A stretch of 64,000 nt of DNA from Deltaproteobacteria bacterium (GCA_017302835.1 JAFLCC010000008.1:1-64000), one strand, 5' to 3'; positions 1 to 7,698 are shown, numbered from the stretch's first letter. Notes: generated from the letters alone by a model not told the origin. Translations and numbers: made by a program.

Positions 1-204
1 ATAACCTGAGATGCCTGTTGGTGGAAGTGCGGGATCAGGATTATGTGGAGTGAAATGGCCGCAAAGACTTGAAATCAGCTTTACCAGAAGCACAGTCCAC
101 ATAACCCAGCGCTTACCATAACAGATGGTATGTGGTGCTCGACATAACATCTGAAACTTAAAATTCATTTCGAGAGTAATGTAGTTATTTTGATTTTGTT
201 CCAT
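1..204 (-). CDS. Partial gene running off the left edge, unknown function
   Basis: A reverse-strand frame stays open for all 68 codons from an ATG at 202-204 to the window edge. The ATG is preceded by a strong Shine-Dalgarno (AAAAGGAG, 8 bases upstream). The visible peptide starts MEQNQNNYITLEMNFKFQML, has a short hydrophobic stretch around residues 33-48 (VMWTVLLVKLISSL) and then a Pro-rich stretch (HNPDPALPPTG). I do not recognise it. It faces away from the next gene and belongs to the G+C-richer accessory block at the tRNA-Ser end. The good ribosome site is the main argument that it is real; the missing C-terminus prevents any family call. Confidence 0.45.
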   Translation of the reverse strand, partial: MEQNQNNYITLEMNFKFQMLCRAPHTICYGKRWVMWTVLLVKLISSLCGHFTPHNPDPALPPTGISGY

Positions 205-617
205 ATGTGATCTCCTTTTACCCCCGCCGAAATGCAGGAGAAGGAGTCACATTGTGGGACAAGCACTAACCATTTTTTTCACTTCAGTCTGAGATAGCTT
301 AAGCGCTTGGATGACATCGAACCTTTTGCAGTTTTGAATCTGGTTTGAAAAAGTGTCTCCACGGAAAGTTATTTTGTAAGATCGCTCGCTATAGCGTTTT
401 CCTAATCCTCCCTTCGCATCGGTCTGCGCCAGGGCCAAGCGGCTTTTTCCTGTCACGCCCTCTGCCCCTACCGCACCTCTCGGGTGCTCTCGTGTGTCGG
501 TCGGGGCAAACGCCTTCGCTCTCTCAAACTTCTCTCTTCGTGGCCTTGCCCTTTGTGAAAGGCCCACTCGATAGAGAGCGAAGCCAAAAACAAAATAACT
601 TTCACAAGGAGAAAATC
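205..617. other. G+C-rich, structured intergenic region between divergent genes
   Basis: 413 bases with no convincing gene. The right half (about 380-600) is much richer in G+C than the chromosome to the right. It contains a perfect 11-bp inverted repeat, CTTCGCTCTCT (514-524) with AGAGAGCGAAG (573-583), enclosing a smaller hairpin CCTTTGTGAAAGG (548-560 region). The outer stem ends about 35 bases before the start codon at 618, so it would form in the 5' leader of that mRNA. Reverse- and forward-strand open frames cross the region, but they lack ribosome sites and look like composition artefacts. Confidence 0.45.
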
Positions 618-992
618 ATGGAAAACATAGTTCAAAATAAACCCGTTCAAGCAACACAAATCACTCAAAGATTCAGCGCAAACCCGCAAGTATATCTCAA
701 CTCTGATCGTGGCAGTATCACGCACCGCTTGGGAGCAGATCTAAAAATAGAAATGCCCATCAATCTCTACAAAAAAATTCTTGGACTTCCTTTCGAAAAG
801 AAGGAGTCAGTTCAATCGTCAGAGACCACTCGTCGTAATATCTACGGCTTAGTTGCTCGACCCGTGATTTTTCTCAGTCAAGACTGCAATTACCTTGTCC
901 ACAGCGTTCTTGGAATTCGTATTTCAAAGCATGTTAACTACTACAAACAAATCATTGGAGCCGAATACACTCCAAAGTCTAAGACCGCATAA
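618..992 (+). CDS. Accessory-region protein of unknown function, 124 aa
   Basis: The frame is open from 345, but I start it at the ATG at 618 because a good Shine-Dalgarno (AAGGAG) lies 6 bases upstream and the translation before it is low-quality leader sequence. The 124-residue product begins MENIVQNKPVQATQ and is soluble, basic at its C-terminus (YTPKSKTA), with no signal peptide, membrane segment or motif I recognise. It lies between a long structured leader and the ardA gene and shares their higher G+C. A cargo or maintenance gene of a mobile element is the natural guess, but nothing in the protein itself shows a function. Confidence 0.6.
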   Translation: MENIVQNKPVQATQITQRFSANPQVYLNSDRGSITHRLGADLKIEMPINLYKKILGLPFEKKESVQSSETTRRNIYGLVARPVIFLSQDCNYLVHSVLGIRISKHVNYYKQIIGAEYTPKSKTA

Positions 993-1296
993 GCGGTTCG
1001 AGATCACCTGGAGGCATTTGCTTCCAGGTTTAAATACTCACAATAGACAAACTTGCTTCGCAATTTTGATTTCATTTCGAATCGCGCTTTTCACGTCTTG
1101 CAAATTCGATTTCTCTTTTCACTGAGTCCCGCCAGCCCCTTCGAGTCTGTCATGCCTCATGATCGGCCCTCACGGGCCTAAGCGAGAATTCGAGCAATCC
1201 GCGCCAATCACTCTTAATTTTTCCCCCGCCAAGCAAGCTTGGGGCGTACCTGGCAGGCGAAAAATGTTTTTATAAACCATAGAAGGAGAAGAATTC
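993..1296. other. Structured leader upstream of ardA
   Basis: 304 bases without a credible gene. Past the terminator-like hairpin there is an A+T-rich stretch and then a G+C-rich block from about 1126. That block has a GC-only hairpin GGCCC-TCAC-GGGCC (1165-1178) and a C-rich dyad around 1225-1247 (CGCCAAG-CAAG-CTTGGGGCG). The ardA Shine-Dalgarno (GAAGGAGAAG) begins about 16 bases before its ATG. Long structured leaders before both forward genes of this block suggest post-transcriptional control, or shared mobile-element architecture. That is inference only. Confidence 0.4.
1006..1029 (+). terminator. Hairpin just after the 618-992 gene, possible terminator
   Basis: ACCTGGA (1006-1012) pairs perfectly with TCCAGGT (1023-1029). 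One G-U and one G-C pair can be added inside, leaving a 6-base loop. It follows the stop codon by 14 bases. Only a weak T/A run (TTAAAT) follows, so intrinsic termination is plausible rather than certain. A second small hairpin, ACCGC-ATAA-GCGGT, spans the stop codon itself. Confidence 0.4.
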
Positions 1297-1842
1297 ATGA
1301 AAAACCAAGAACAACAAACCAGTCCTCGAATTTACGTCGCATGTTTAGCAGCCTACAACGCAGGACAACTGCATGGCGAATGGATCAATGCTGACCGAGA
1401 AACACACGAAATTCTGGCCGACATCAAATCTATGTTGGAAAGATCGCCGGAATCCCGCGCCGAAGAGTGGGCAGTCCACGACTGCGAAGGCTTCAATTCT
1501 ATTTCTCTAAGAGAGTGTCCCGATATAGAGCGCGTTTCAACTCTTGCAAAACTGATTGTCGCACATGGCGAACCATTTTCGATCTGGTATCAGAACCAAG
1601 ATGGTAGCTACTTTGAAATTTCGGAACTTGAAGAAATGTTTTTAGAACAGTGGCAGGGGTCTTTTGAGTCTGAGACTGACTTCGCATTTAAACTGCTCGA
1701 AGAATCAGGGCAACTGAGCGAACTTCCAGCCTGGGCTCAAAACTATTTTGATTATGAAAGCTACGCCCGCGACCTCCATTTAGGTGGGGATTTTTCTTTC
1801 ACACGGCACAATTGTCAGACCTACGTTTATCGTAATTGTTAG
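1297..1842 (+). CDS. ardA: ArdA-family antirestriction protein
   Basis: 181 residues. ArdA proteins are acidic DNA mimics that block type I restriction enzymes when plasmids, conjugative elements or phages enter a cell. The family landmarks are visible: N-terminal PRIYVACLAAYNAGQLHGEW (10-29), the core AEEWAVHDCEGF (55-66), and LPAWAQNYFDYESYARDL (143-160) followed by GGD. The protein is strongly acidic (many Glu/Asp in 98-160), as expected of a DNA mimic, and is slightly longer than the usual 165-170 residues. The start is fixed by GAAGGAG upstream. An intrinsic terminator follows. Its presence marks this block as part of a transferable element. Base composition is clearly higher in G+C than the core genes to the right. 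Confidence 0.9.
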   Translation: MKNQEQQTSPRIYVACLAAYNAGQLHGEWINADRETHEILADIKSMLERSPESRAEEWAVHDCEGFNSISLRECPDIERVSTLAKLIVAHGEPFSIWYQNQDGSYFEISELEEMFLEQWQGSFESETDFAFKLLEESGQLSELPAWAQNYFDYESYARDLHLGGDFSFTRHNCQTYVYRNC

Positions 1843-1882
1843 AGGCGTACTTTCTACTTTTTCCTCGACGGAAGGATTCAGT

Positions 1883-1919
1883 GCGGACAGCATTTTCGTG
1901 CAGTCCGCCTTTTCGTTTA
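1883..1919 (+). terminator. Rho-independent terminator of ardA
   Basis: GCGGAC (1883-1888) pairs with GTCCGC (1903-1908). After one A-A mismatch the stem continues with GCA/TGC around a TTTTCG loop, and CTTTTCGTTT follows. It sits 41 bases after the ardA stop and just before the end of the convergent gene. Confidence 0.75.
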
Positions 1920-2276
1920 TGCAGCATTCGCAGTTTGCGATTGCTCTACCAGAAACCCAGAAAATTCTTTTGTAAGCATGAAGCCTGTGAACTCATCGCG
2001 GGAGATAGGTCCACGGATTTCTATATACCGATGTCGCAGTTGCTCTTTGCGGTCTTCGTTCGACAAGGACTGATCTTGCAGCTTTTTGATGTGTTCGTCA
2101 GACACAAGATCAAGTGCAAGACTTAGCAATTGATCGACCTTAATCTTGCGACCGGCTTTCTTCTTATTTGCGGAAAGCAAAAGTTTTTCTGCCTTCTTTT
2201 GGACCTCGGGATTGATGCGAATTGATTTGGGTTTTTGATTCGACTTTAAATTTGTTTTTGTGCTTTTAGATTCCAT
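1917..2276 (-). CDS. Small basic protein, possibly DNA-binding, unknown function
   Basis: 119 residues. The N-terminus is very basic (KSTKTNLKSNQKPKS), followed by a segment reminiscent of ribbon-helix-helix proteins (SIRINPEVQKKAEKLLLSA, about 18-36) and then an alpha-helical stretch with many charged residues (QLLSLALDLVSDEHIKKLQD). The Shine-Dalgarno CGGAG lies 8 bases before the ATG. It starts 28 bases after the XRE gene ends, so the two are probably one operon, regulator first. A role in plasmid or element maintenance, or as a co-regulator, fits this company. The ribbon-helix-helix suggestion rests only on the look of the N-terminal third and is weak. Confidence 0.55.
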   Translation of the reverse strand: MESKSTKTNLKSNQKPKSIRINPEVQKKAEKLLLSANKKKAGRKIKVDQLLSLALDLVSDEHIKKLQDQSLSNEDRKEQLRHRYIEIRGPISRDEFTGFMLTKEFSGFLVEQSQTANAA

Positions 2277-2304
2277 TGTTTGCTCCGTTTAATTTTATAT
2301 TTTG

Positions 2305-2700
2305 TTAGTTCGTTTGAGTTTCTTGCGATACATCGCCCTTGATTTCGATAACGCCTTGGCTTTTTGGTCGCCTCAAAATCTGAGACATGACTGCACGAAT
2401 GGCGGCGAGTTGTTCATCATCCATGAAACCAATCATTGATACACAGTCGTCTTTAAAACTGAGAACTGTCTTGTTGCCTGCGATCTTGTCGAACTGCTCC
2501 ATCGTGTAGCCATAGGCTCGCACCATTTGCTCCACTCGAAAACCTTCAACGGCGCGTTTGCCATTTTCAAAATGGCTAATCGTTGTGTGGGTGACTCCCA
2601 CTATAGAGGCGGCCTGACGTGTCGTCAGACGTGCGTTTTCGCGCAAACGCTTTAGAACATTTGCGACACTTTCATTTTTGTTTTTGGTTGCTGGCTGCAT
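2305..2700 (-). CDS. XRE-family helix-turn-helix transcriptional regulator
   Basis: 131 residues. The helix-turn-helix covers about residues 12-65: VLKRLRENARLTTRQAASIV, then GVTHTTISHFENGKRAVEGF, the standard Cro/CI-like layout with the recognition helix THTTISHFENG. The C-terminal half (about 70-131) is a non-descript helical region. The frame can be opened to 2736, but the ATG at 2700 has AAAGGAG 8 bases upstream, so I use it. It heads a two-gene operon with the small basic protein. Repeated TTTCCA/TGGAAA words just upstream look like its own operators. It probably controls excision, transfer or copy functions of the element. Confidence 0.85.
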   Translation of the reverse strand: MQPATKNKNESVANVLKRLRENARLTTRQAASIVGVTHTTISHFENGKRAVEGFRVEQMVRAYGYTMEQFDKIAGNKTVLSFKDDCVSMIGFMDDEQLAAIRAVMSQILRRPKSQGVIEIKGDVSQETQTN

Positions 2701-3027
2701 GTTTCTTGTCTCCTTTGGTTGATGCTTTCCAGACATCGAACTTGGAAACTACGAAACGCTGTTGTTTTGAGAAGTTAGCTGGTGGTTTCCAGCTTTCCAA
2801 CTTCCTGAATTTTTCTATTTTTTCGTAGCACAAAAGTAGCACTGAAATAGCATAACTCAGGAATTTTGGCGTATTCTCGCGTGACGATGGACGAAATCGA
2901 ACCGAATCGCTCGTTAAACTTTATCTCTTTGTAATTGCTGTTTTCTTTTTAATTTTCGCGGAGTTAAGAATGTGAAACTTGAGTCATCTGCGAGCGGTCC
3001 GAAATTTCATTTTACTTAGGTGTAAAA
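2701..3027. other. Intergenic junction between the XRE operon and tRNA-Ser
   Basis: 327 bases. The left part carries the XRE leader and candidate operators. From about 2800 to 3027 I see no gene, only a short direct repeat (GTAGCACAAAAGTAGCAC at about 2825-2842) and A+T-rich sequence leading to the 3' end of the tRNA. No integrase gene is present. If the block is an integrated element, its attachment site should lie at 3028 or just inside the tRNA 3' end. Confidence 0.5.
2726..2799 (-). promoter_or_regulatory. Candidate operator cluster of the XRE regulator
   Basis: Upstream of the XRE start there are three copies of TTTCCA (2726, 2786, 2794) and one TGGAAA (2743). TTTCCA at 2726-2731 and TGGAAA at 2743-2748 form an inverted repeat with an 11-base spacer. 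AGCTGG (2777-2782) and CCAGCT (2789-2794) form a second perfect dyad. Such clustered dyads are typical of autoregulated phage- or element-type repressors. No protein-DNA evidence is available here. Confidence 0.4.
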
Positions 3028-3118
3028 TGGCGGAGGATGCGAGATTCGAACTCGCGTTACGCTTTTGGCGTAAATTCGCTTTCCAAGCGAACGGATTCAG
3101 CCACTCTCCCAACCCTCC
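3028..3118 (-). tRNA. tRNA-Ser (anticodon GGA)
   Basis: Reading the reverse strand from 3118: the acceptor arm GGAGGGU pairs with AUCCUCC (one G-U), the discriminator is G and the CCA is encoded (complement of 3028-3030). The anticodon stem UUCGC/GCGAA encloses loop UUGGAAA, giving anticodon GGA at 3082-3084. There is a long variable arm typical of serine tRNAs and a GUUCGAAUC T-loop. Total length is 91 bases. Its 3' end faces the accessory block on the left, the usual orientation for tRNA-targeted integrative elements. Confidence 0.95.
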
Positions 3119-3172
3119 GATTGAAATCGTCTTAGTAGTTACCTTTAGCAAAAAAAAAAGACAAGTTTTAAT

Positions 3173-4429
3173 TTATACCTGCTTAAGAATAGTTGCTTCT
3201 TTATTGGGATATTTTTTAGTCATAATTACTAAGAAAATTAATCCAGGAAGGGCAATCAAGGCACAAGTATAGAAGAAATTTCCCCAGCCGAGGGCTTTAA
3301 CCATATGGCCCGAAAACCCCGAAAAGAAATTTCTTCCGAGTGTGGCTATACTCGATAAGATGGCATACTGAGTTGCTGTATACTGCCGGTTCGTAATGGA
3401 AGCCATATAGGCCACAAAAGCAGCAGATCCCATACCCGAAGAGACATCTTCAAAAATCACGGTTAAGGCCAGTGCCCAACGTTCTGGGCCTACATAAGTA
3501 ATGAGCGCAAAAGAACCAGTAGATAACGCCTGAAGGATTCCAAAAATCCATAAGGATCTGAGAATTCCAATATAATAGATAACAACTCCACCGATAAATA
3601 ACCCAACGAGTGAAGAAGCTAAACCGAATGTTTTAGCAATTAAACCAATATCGGTTTTTTCAAAGCCCATTTCTTTATAGAAAGGATTTAACATTGAGCC
3701 AGAGAGAGCATCACCTAATTTGAAAAGTAAAACAAAAAGAAGAATGACAAGGGAACCGTCTCGGGAAATAAATTCTTTAAATGGACCAATGACAGAGTTA
3801 TAGAAACTTTTATCCTTAATTTCAAATGGAGGAGGTTCTGGGGCATAAAAAGTGGCGATGATTCCCAAAAACATTAAAAGAGCCATGATTAAATAAACGA
3901 TTTGCCAACTGAAATGATCAGCCATGGCTACGGCTAACCCCCCAGAAATCAGCATGGCTATTCGGTACCCATACATTGTCATTGTTGAGCCAAGTCCAAG
4001 TTCAATTTCATCTAGATATTCTCTACGAAAGGCATCAATGGCAATATCTTGTGTGGCACTGAAAAAGGCAACTAGAAGAGCCACAAAGGCCATTGTGGAA
4101 ATTGATTTTGCAGGATCTAGCTGGCCTAACATGAATATCGACGCCACTAGCCCTATTTGCATTAGGACTATCCAGGATCTTCTTCGGCCAAAGCTCCCAA
4201 TGGAAAGGGAATCAAGTAAAGGTGACCAAATAAATTTCAAGGAATACATCATGCCTACCCAGCTAAAGTAACCGATCGTAGTAATATCTACTTTGGCTTC
4301 AGCAAGCCATAGTTTTAAAGTGCCTCCGGTCAAAAGCAAAGGGAGTCCGCTGGAAAATCCAAGCAATAAACAGATCAACATTTTTTTGCTAAATAATTCT
4401 TGGATAATATTTTTTTTTGTAGCTGACAT
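3173..4429 (-). CDS. ampG: AmpG-like muropeptide permease (MFS)
   Basis: 418 residues with about 12 hydrophobic segments and charged loops. AmpG carries anhydromuropeptides from the periplasm into the cytoplasm during peptidoglycan recycling. The N-terminal LLGFSSGLPLLLTGGTLKLW and the following YFSWVGMMYSLKFIWSPLLD are characteristic of AmpG-type transporters, and the MFS loop GSFGRRRSW follows. The frame extends to 4486, but that start would overlap the upstream gene. The ATG at 4429, with AAGGGAAG just upstream and 8 bases after the previous stop, is better. It is the last gene of a reverse-strand run with the deaminase and GNAT genes. An organism that digests cell wall would profit from such an importer. 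Confidence 0.85.
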   Translation of the reverse strand: MSATKKNIIQELFSKKMLICLLLGFSSGLPLLLTGGTLKLWLAEAKVDITTIGYFSWVGMMYSLKFIWSPLLDSLSIGSFGRRRSWIVLMQIGLVASIFMLGQLDPAKSISTMAFVALLVAFFSATQDIAIDAFRREYLDEIELGLGSTMTMYGYRIAMLISGGLAVAMADHFSWQIVYLIMALLMFLGIIATFYAPEPPPFEIKDKSFYNSVIGPFKEFISRDGSLVILLFVLLFKLGDALSGSMLNPFYKEMGFEKTDIGLIAKTFGLASSLVGLFIGGVVIYYIGILRSLWIFGILQALSTGSFALITYVGPERWALALTVIFEDVSSGMGSAAFVAYMASITNRQYTATQYAILSSIATLGRNFFSGFSGHMVKALGWGNFFYTCALIALPGLIFLVIMTKKYPNKEATILKQV

Positions 4430-4437
4430 TTCTTCCC

Positions 4438-6081
4438 TTAAATTGAATGGATGGCTTGTAGGTGATTTATTTTGTGCATTTTCCACAACAAATGACTGAT
4501 GTAAGGTCTTCTTTGTTCACCGGTTGTGACCATTAACAACTTTGTAATTTTTAAATCATCAGGATCAGTAAATAGCAAAATAAGCATTTCCTGAATAAAA
4601 TTTGTATTCAGTGTGATGTAGTTATCAGTGCCGACACCTAATTGAACCCCCTTTTTTTCCCACCAGGAAAAGGGATGGTCTTTATAGTCAGTAAATCTTC
4701 CAGTTAATTTATTATTCGAAGAAGGCAGTGATACTAACGTAACACCTTTTTGTAAGAGTCGATTTAAAACATCATGTTGATAATGTTCGACCTCCCTAGC
4801 CGTGTGAAACTTTGCTTTTAAAAATAAAATTTCGTCTTCTGGAGACAAGGGAACTCCATTAATAAGTTTATCTAAAACGGTGCGTTTACTTCCCCAATCA
4901 AGTTCTGCCAGTTCATGAGCGACAGAATCTGTTTTATCTAGAGCTTCTGACGATTTATTTTTTTTGATCACCTCTTGATAGAGGCGATGAAAATAGTAAT
5001 TTGGATTTATGCCTAAACTTATTCCGTGCTCCAAGGTATCAATGTGCCAAATATTCATGGCATTATCTACAGCTTGAATCCCTTTCTTAAGCGTATGAAA
5101 GGTTTCTCCATGATGGGAACGTATTTTGAAACCACGGTATTGGAGTTTTCTAAATCCAGATTGTAATTCGTTAAAATGTTCCTTTCTATACAACTCCTTT
5201 TCGTCGCCAACGGTATCAACATCAGTTAAATAAGGTTCTAAAAAGGGATATTTATCAAGCATATGCACCAACTCATTAACTTGGGCCATAAAATGAGCTT
5301 TCCTGGATTTAAATCGCAAAGGGTCAAAGTGATGTAATTCTTTTCTGAAAGAAGGTGACAATATAAAATTAAAATCTGGATGAGCTGATTTGAATTTCAT
5401 AAAACCATCATATAGGCCCAGAACCACGTCTTCGGGAGTTATATTTTGGACGCCAGGAATCTGTTCAGAGGTACTGGAAGAGGATCTGGATAATGAAAAT
5501 TTGAGCCTGACTTGTCCAACATTATATTTCGTATAAAGTTCAGTAGCTAAATGGAAAGCCGCTTCCGCATGTACTTCTCTGGTAATAAAAATTAACTGAG
5601 GTAAATATAATATTTTTAAATAAGTTGAAAACCCCTCCCCTTCTTTAAGGCGAATGAGCTTGTCGATATCACTGGGAGAATTTAATGAAAGGGTTTGTAA
5701 GCCATAAACTTCCTTGAGCTTATCTTCGTAAATTTTTCTATTTGGACCGTCCAAGAGCTTTTCAATTTTTGGAAAAATAAAATCTGCAGTTATGGCACCC
5801 GTTAAATGAATATGCTCTTCCTTGTATTTTAAGGGAAAATTCTTAAAAAAATCAAACAAGGCATCTGAAACGGGATGGTCTAGTAATTGTGTGATTGAAA
5901 TTTTATTTATTTGAAATAAATCGATAAGCTCTCTAAATTCTTTTACCAAATTAAAGGCATCATGATGTTTTTGTAAATTAGAAGTAAGCAGTAAGTCTAA
6001 AGTGTTTTTCAGACTCACTCCATTAGTTTCTCCGATAATATTAGTGAGATGCTTAACTAAAATTTGTTGCGGTGTTCTCAT
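4438..6081 (-). CDS. Adenosine-deaminase-like amidohydrolase, long form
   Basis: 547 residues, well beyond the roughly 330-350 of standard bacterial adenosine deaminase. The catalytic signposts of the Zn-dependent family are present in order: EEHIHLTGA (88-96, metal His90 and His92), RSHHGE (around 341, equivalent to the HAGE motif), LEHGISLG, LPSSNNKLTG and GVGTDN (metal Asp). The extra length comes from about 85 residues before the first motif and from enlarged loops between motifs. Purine deamination is the likely reaction, but the substrate (adenosine, adenine, AMP or a related compound) cannot be decided. It is followed 8 bases later by the AmpG start and preceded by a GNAT gene, so the three are probably co-transcribed. 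Confidence 0.8.
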   Translation of the reverse strand: MRTPQQILVKHLTNIIGETNGVSLKNTLDLLLTSNLQKHHDAFNLVKEFRELIDLFQINKISITQLLDHPVSDALFDFFKNFPLKYKEEHIHLTGAITADFIFPKIEKLLDGPNRKIYEDKLKEVYGLQTLSLNSPSDIDKLIRLKEGEGFSTYLKILYLPQLIFITREVHAEAAFHLATELYTKYNVGQVRLKFSLSRSSSSTSEQIPGVQNITPEDVVLGLYDGFMKFKSAHPDFNFILSPSFRKELHHFDPLRFKSRKAHFMAQVNELVHMLDKYPFLEPYLTDVDTVGDEKELYRKEHFNELQSGFRKLQYRGFKIRSHHGETFHTLKKGIQAVDNAMNIWHIDTLEHGISLGINPNYYFHRLYQEVIKKNKSSEALDKTDSVAHELAELDWGSKRTVLDKLINGVPLSPEDEILFLKAKFHTAREVEHYQHDVLNRLLQKGVTLVSLPSSNNKLTGRFTDYKDHPFSWWEKKGVQLGVGTDNYITLNTNFIQEMLILLFTDPDDLKITKLLMVTTGEQRRPYISHLLWKMHKINHLQAIHSI

Positions 6082-6089
6082 CGTTTTTC

Positions 6090-6545
6090 CTATTTTGGGA
6101 TTATTCTTTTATACATCAGTTGGTGAGGACCAGTTTGAGGAACATCAAATACCTGTGCATGGGGAAGAAAGCCATTGCTTCTATAAAAAGAAGTGGCCCT
6201 TATTCTGGCATGACACCACAATAAGTCACAGCGTTTTACTTTTAAATAATCAAAGACGGTCATTAAAACAAAACTACCAAACCCTTGACCTCGAAAATTC
6301 GAATCCGTTGCCATCCCCCTAAGACGATATGGATTTCCAGACGAAAACTCAAAATAAGATTGTGGGAAAATGGTTGCAATAGAAACAATGTTTCCATTAT
6401 AAAACAAACCGAAATGTTTAGTTTCAGTATTTCCATCTTCAGGGTACTGACACTCTGGTTTTGCTAAAAAAGGCCTCAAGCTTCTTTGTCGAAGATCTAA
6501 TGTTTGTTCTTTGGTGATAAAATCAATTTTGTAGTTTGATATCAT
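6090..6545 (-). CDS. GNAT-family N-acetyltransferase
   Basis: 151 residues with the GNAT fold signatures: the beta-strand segment YRLRGMATDSNFRGQGFGSF (73-92) containing the acetyl-CoA pyrophosphate loop RGQGFG, and the C-terminal FYRSNGF (120-126). The substrate is unknown. An N-terminal stretch mentioning no signal peptide or membrane helix indicates a cytoplasmic enzyme. It ends 8 bases before the deaminase start and begins 18 bases after the HNH gene stop, consistent with one reverse-strand transcript. Such family members often modify amino acids, ribosomal proteins or antibiotics; nothing here narrows that down. Confidence 0.8.
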   Translation of the reverse strand: MISNYKIDFITKEQTLDLRQRSLRPFLAKPECQYPEDGNTETKHFGLFYNGNIVSIATIFPQSYFEFSSGNPYRLRGMATDSNFRGQGFGSFVLMTVFDYLKVKRCDLLWCHARIRATSFYRSNGFLPHAQVFDVPQTGPHQLMYKRIIPK

Positions 6546-6563
6546 TTTTTAAATATAGAATTT

Positions 6564-7088
6564 TTAGAAAGATAATTCTATATTTAAATATTGAAGCCAA
6601 TTATCTGGAATTTGTCCACGCTTGAATTCGTAATCCACAAAAGGTAACCAATGTGGCATTTTTGGCTCTGCCAAGAGAGGCATTTTCGCTTGAGAAGGGG
6701 TACGGTTTGCTTTTCTTTGATTGCATTCTCTGCAAGCTGTTACGACGTTGGTCCAGCTTTTTTCACCTTTTTTTGAAGCGGGAATGACGTGATCCAAAGT
6801 TAACTGTCTCGGGTGAAACAAATCGCCACAATACTGGCACTTGTATTGATCTCGTAAATAAACATTTTCTCTACAAAATCGAACTGTATTTCTATTCTTT
6901 TGTCGGATATAAGACTTCAATTTTAAAACACTTGGTAAAGGAAATTTAGATTTTGCGGATCGGGCATAGAAAGAATGGTATTCTAAAACTTCTACTTTTT
7001 CTTGAAACCAAAGAACAATTGCTTTTTGCCATGTCACAATACGCATTGGCTCATAACTGGAATTCAATAACAAAGACCTAAAGTTCAT
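6564..7088 (-). CDS. HNH endonuclease family protein
   Basis: 174 residues from the ATG at 7088. The frame opens earlier (7145), but related proteins begin MNFRSLLLNSSYEPMRIVTW as seen here. The HNH/zinc module is clear: CQYC (84-87), LTLDHVIPASKKG (97-109) with the central Asp-His, and CRECNQRKANRTP (119-131). This is the widespread chromosomal HNH protein with an N-terminal ALW-type segment (QKAIVLWFQEKVEVLEYH). Its cellular role is not established, although a DNA nicking or repair role is often presumed. It is divergent from slyD across about 97 bases that must carry both promoters. Confidence 0.82.
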   Translation of the reverse strand: MNFRSLLLNSSYEPMRIVTWQKAIVLWFQEKVEVLEYHSFYARSAKSKFPLPSVLKLKSYIRQKNRNTVRFCRENVYLRDQYKCQYCGDLFHPRQLTLDHVIPASKKGEKSWTNVVTACRECNQRKANRTPSQAKMPLLAEPKMPHWLPFVDYEFKRGQIPDNWLQYLNIELSF

Positions 7089-7185
7089 TAAACCCCCATG
7101 ACATAGTATCCTTTGATTATACTGCTGTTTTCTATTGCATTTCAAGGGGGATCTATGATTTATAGACTGTCGATAAGGAAAATTT

Positions 7186-7665
7186 ATGAATCCTAAAGTT
7201 ATTGCTTTTAGTTACACGCTAAGATCCGCTAATGGCGAGGTTCTGGATGTCTCAGATGAAAACAATCCCTTGCCTTTTTTAGAAGGTGCCGGTCAAATTA
7301 TTCCTGCCTTAGAGAAGCAAATTTTACTTCTTTCAGAGGGAGACAAAAGAAAAATCGTGCTGTCGACAGAGGAAGCCTATGGGCCTCAAAAAGAAAATCT
7401 AGTTATGGATGTGGATCGTTCTGAATTTGCACATATACCTGATTTAGAAGTTGGATCTTATTTGCAATTAGATTTAAAAGATCAAATTAAAGTGGTAAGA
7501 GTTATTAAAATGACTCCAGAGAAGATCACTCTTGATGGAAACCATCCTCTCGCTGGACAATCACTCGAATTTGATATCGAAGTGGTACTTGTGCGCGAAG
7601 CAACACCTGCTGAGATCTCTCACAAGCACGCGCATGGATTACATGGAAATATGAGTCATCATTAA
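7186..7665 (+). CDS. slyD: SlyD-like FKBP-type peptidyl-prolyl isomerase
   Basis: 159 residues. The enzyme isomerises proline peptide bonds and acts as a chaperone and metal-binding protein. The FKBP halves are visible: YTLRSANGEVLDVS (10-23), FLEGAGQIIPALE (31-43), EGDKRKIVLSTEEAYG (51-66), with the insert-in-flap domain in about 70-125 and the closing FDIEVVLVREAT. The C-terminus is His-rich (HKHAHGLHGNMSHH), as in SlyD, which binds nickel and other metals through such a tail. The yajQ gene follows after 33 bases, so the two are probably co-transcribed. Confidence 0.9.
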   Translation: MNPKVIAFSYTLRSANGEVLDVSDENNPLPFLEGAGQIIPALEKQILLLSEGDKRKIVLSTEEAYGPQKENLVMDVDRSEFAHIPDLEVGSYLQLDLKDQIKVVRVIKMTPEKITLDGNHPLAGQSLEFDIEVVLVREATPAEISHKHAHGLHGNMSHH

Positions 7666-7698
7666 ATTTAGGTAATAAGGTAAATCAAGGAGAAGTAA

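Noticed and set aside
255-293. Short forward peptide after a GGAGAAGGAG-type sequence
   Set aside because: Only about 12 codons, with GTG start and no conservation argument; a leader peptide cannot be supported.
247-567. Reverse-strand frame of 106 residues across the leader region
   Set aside because: No Shine-Dalgarno, composition follows the G+C-rich leader, and the peptide is a low-complexity Arg/Gly/Ala string typical of noise.
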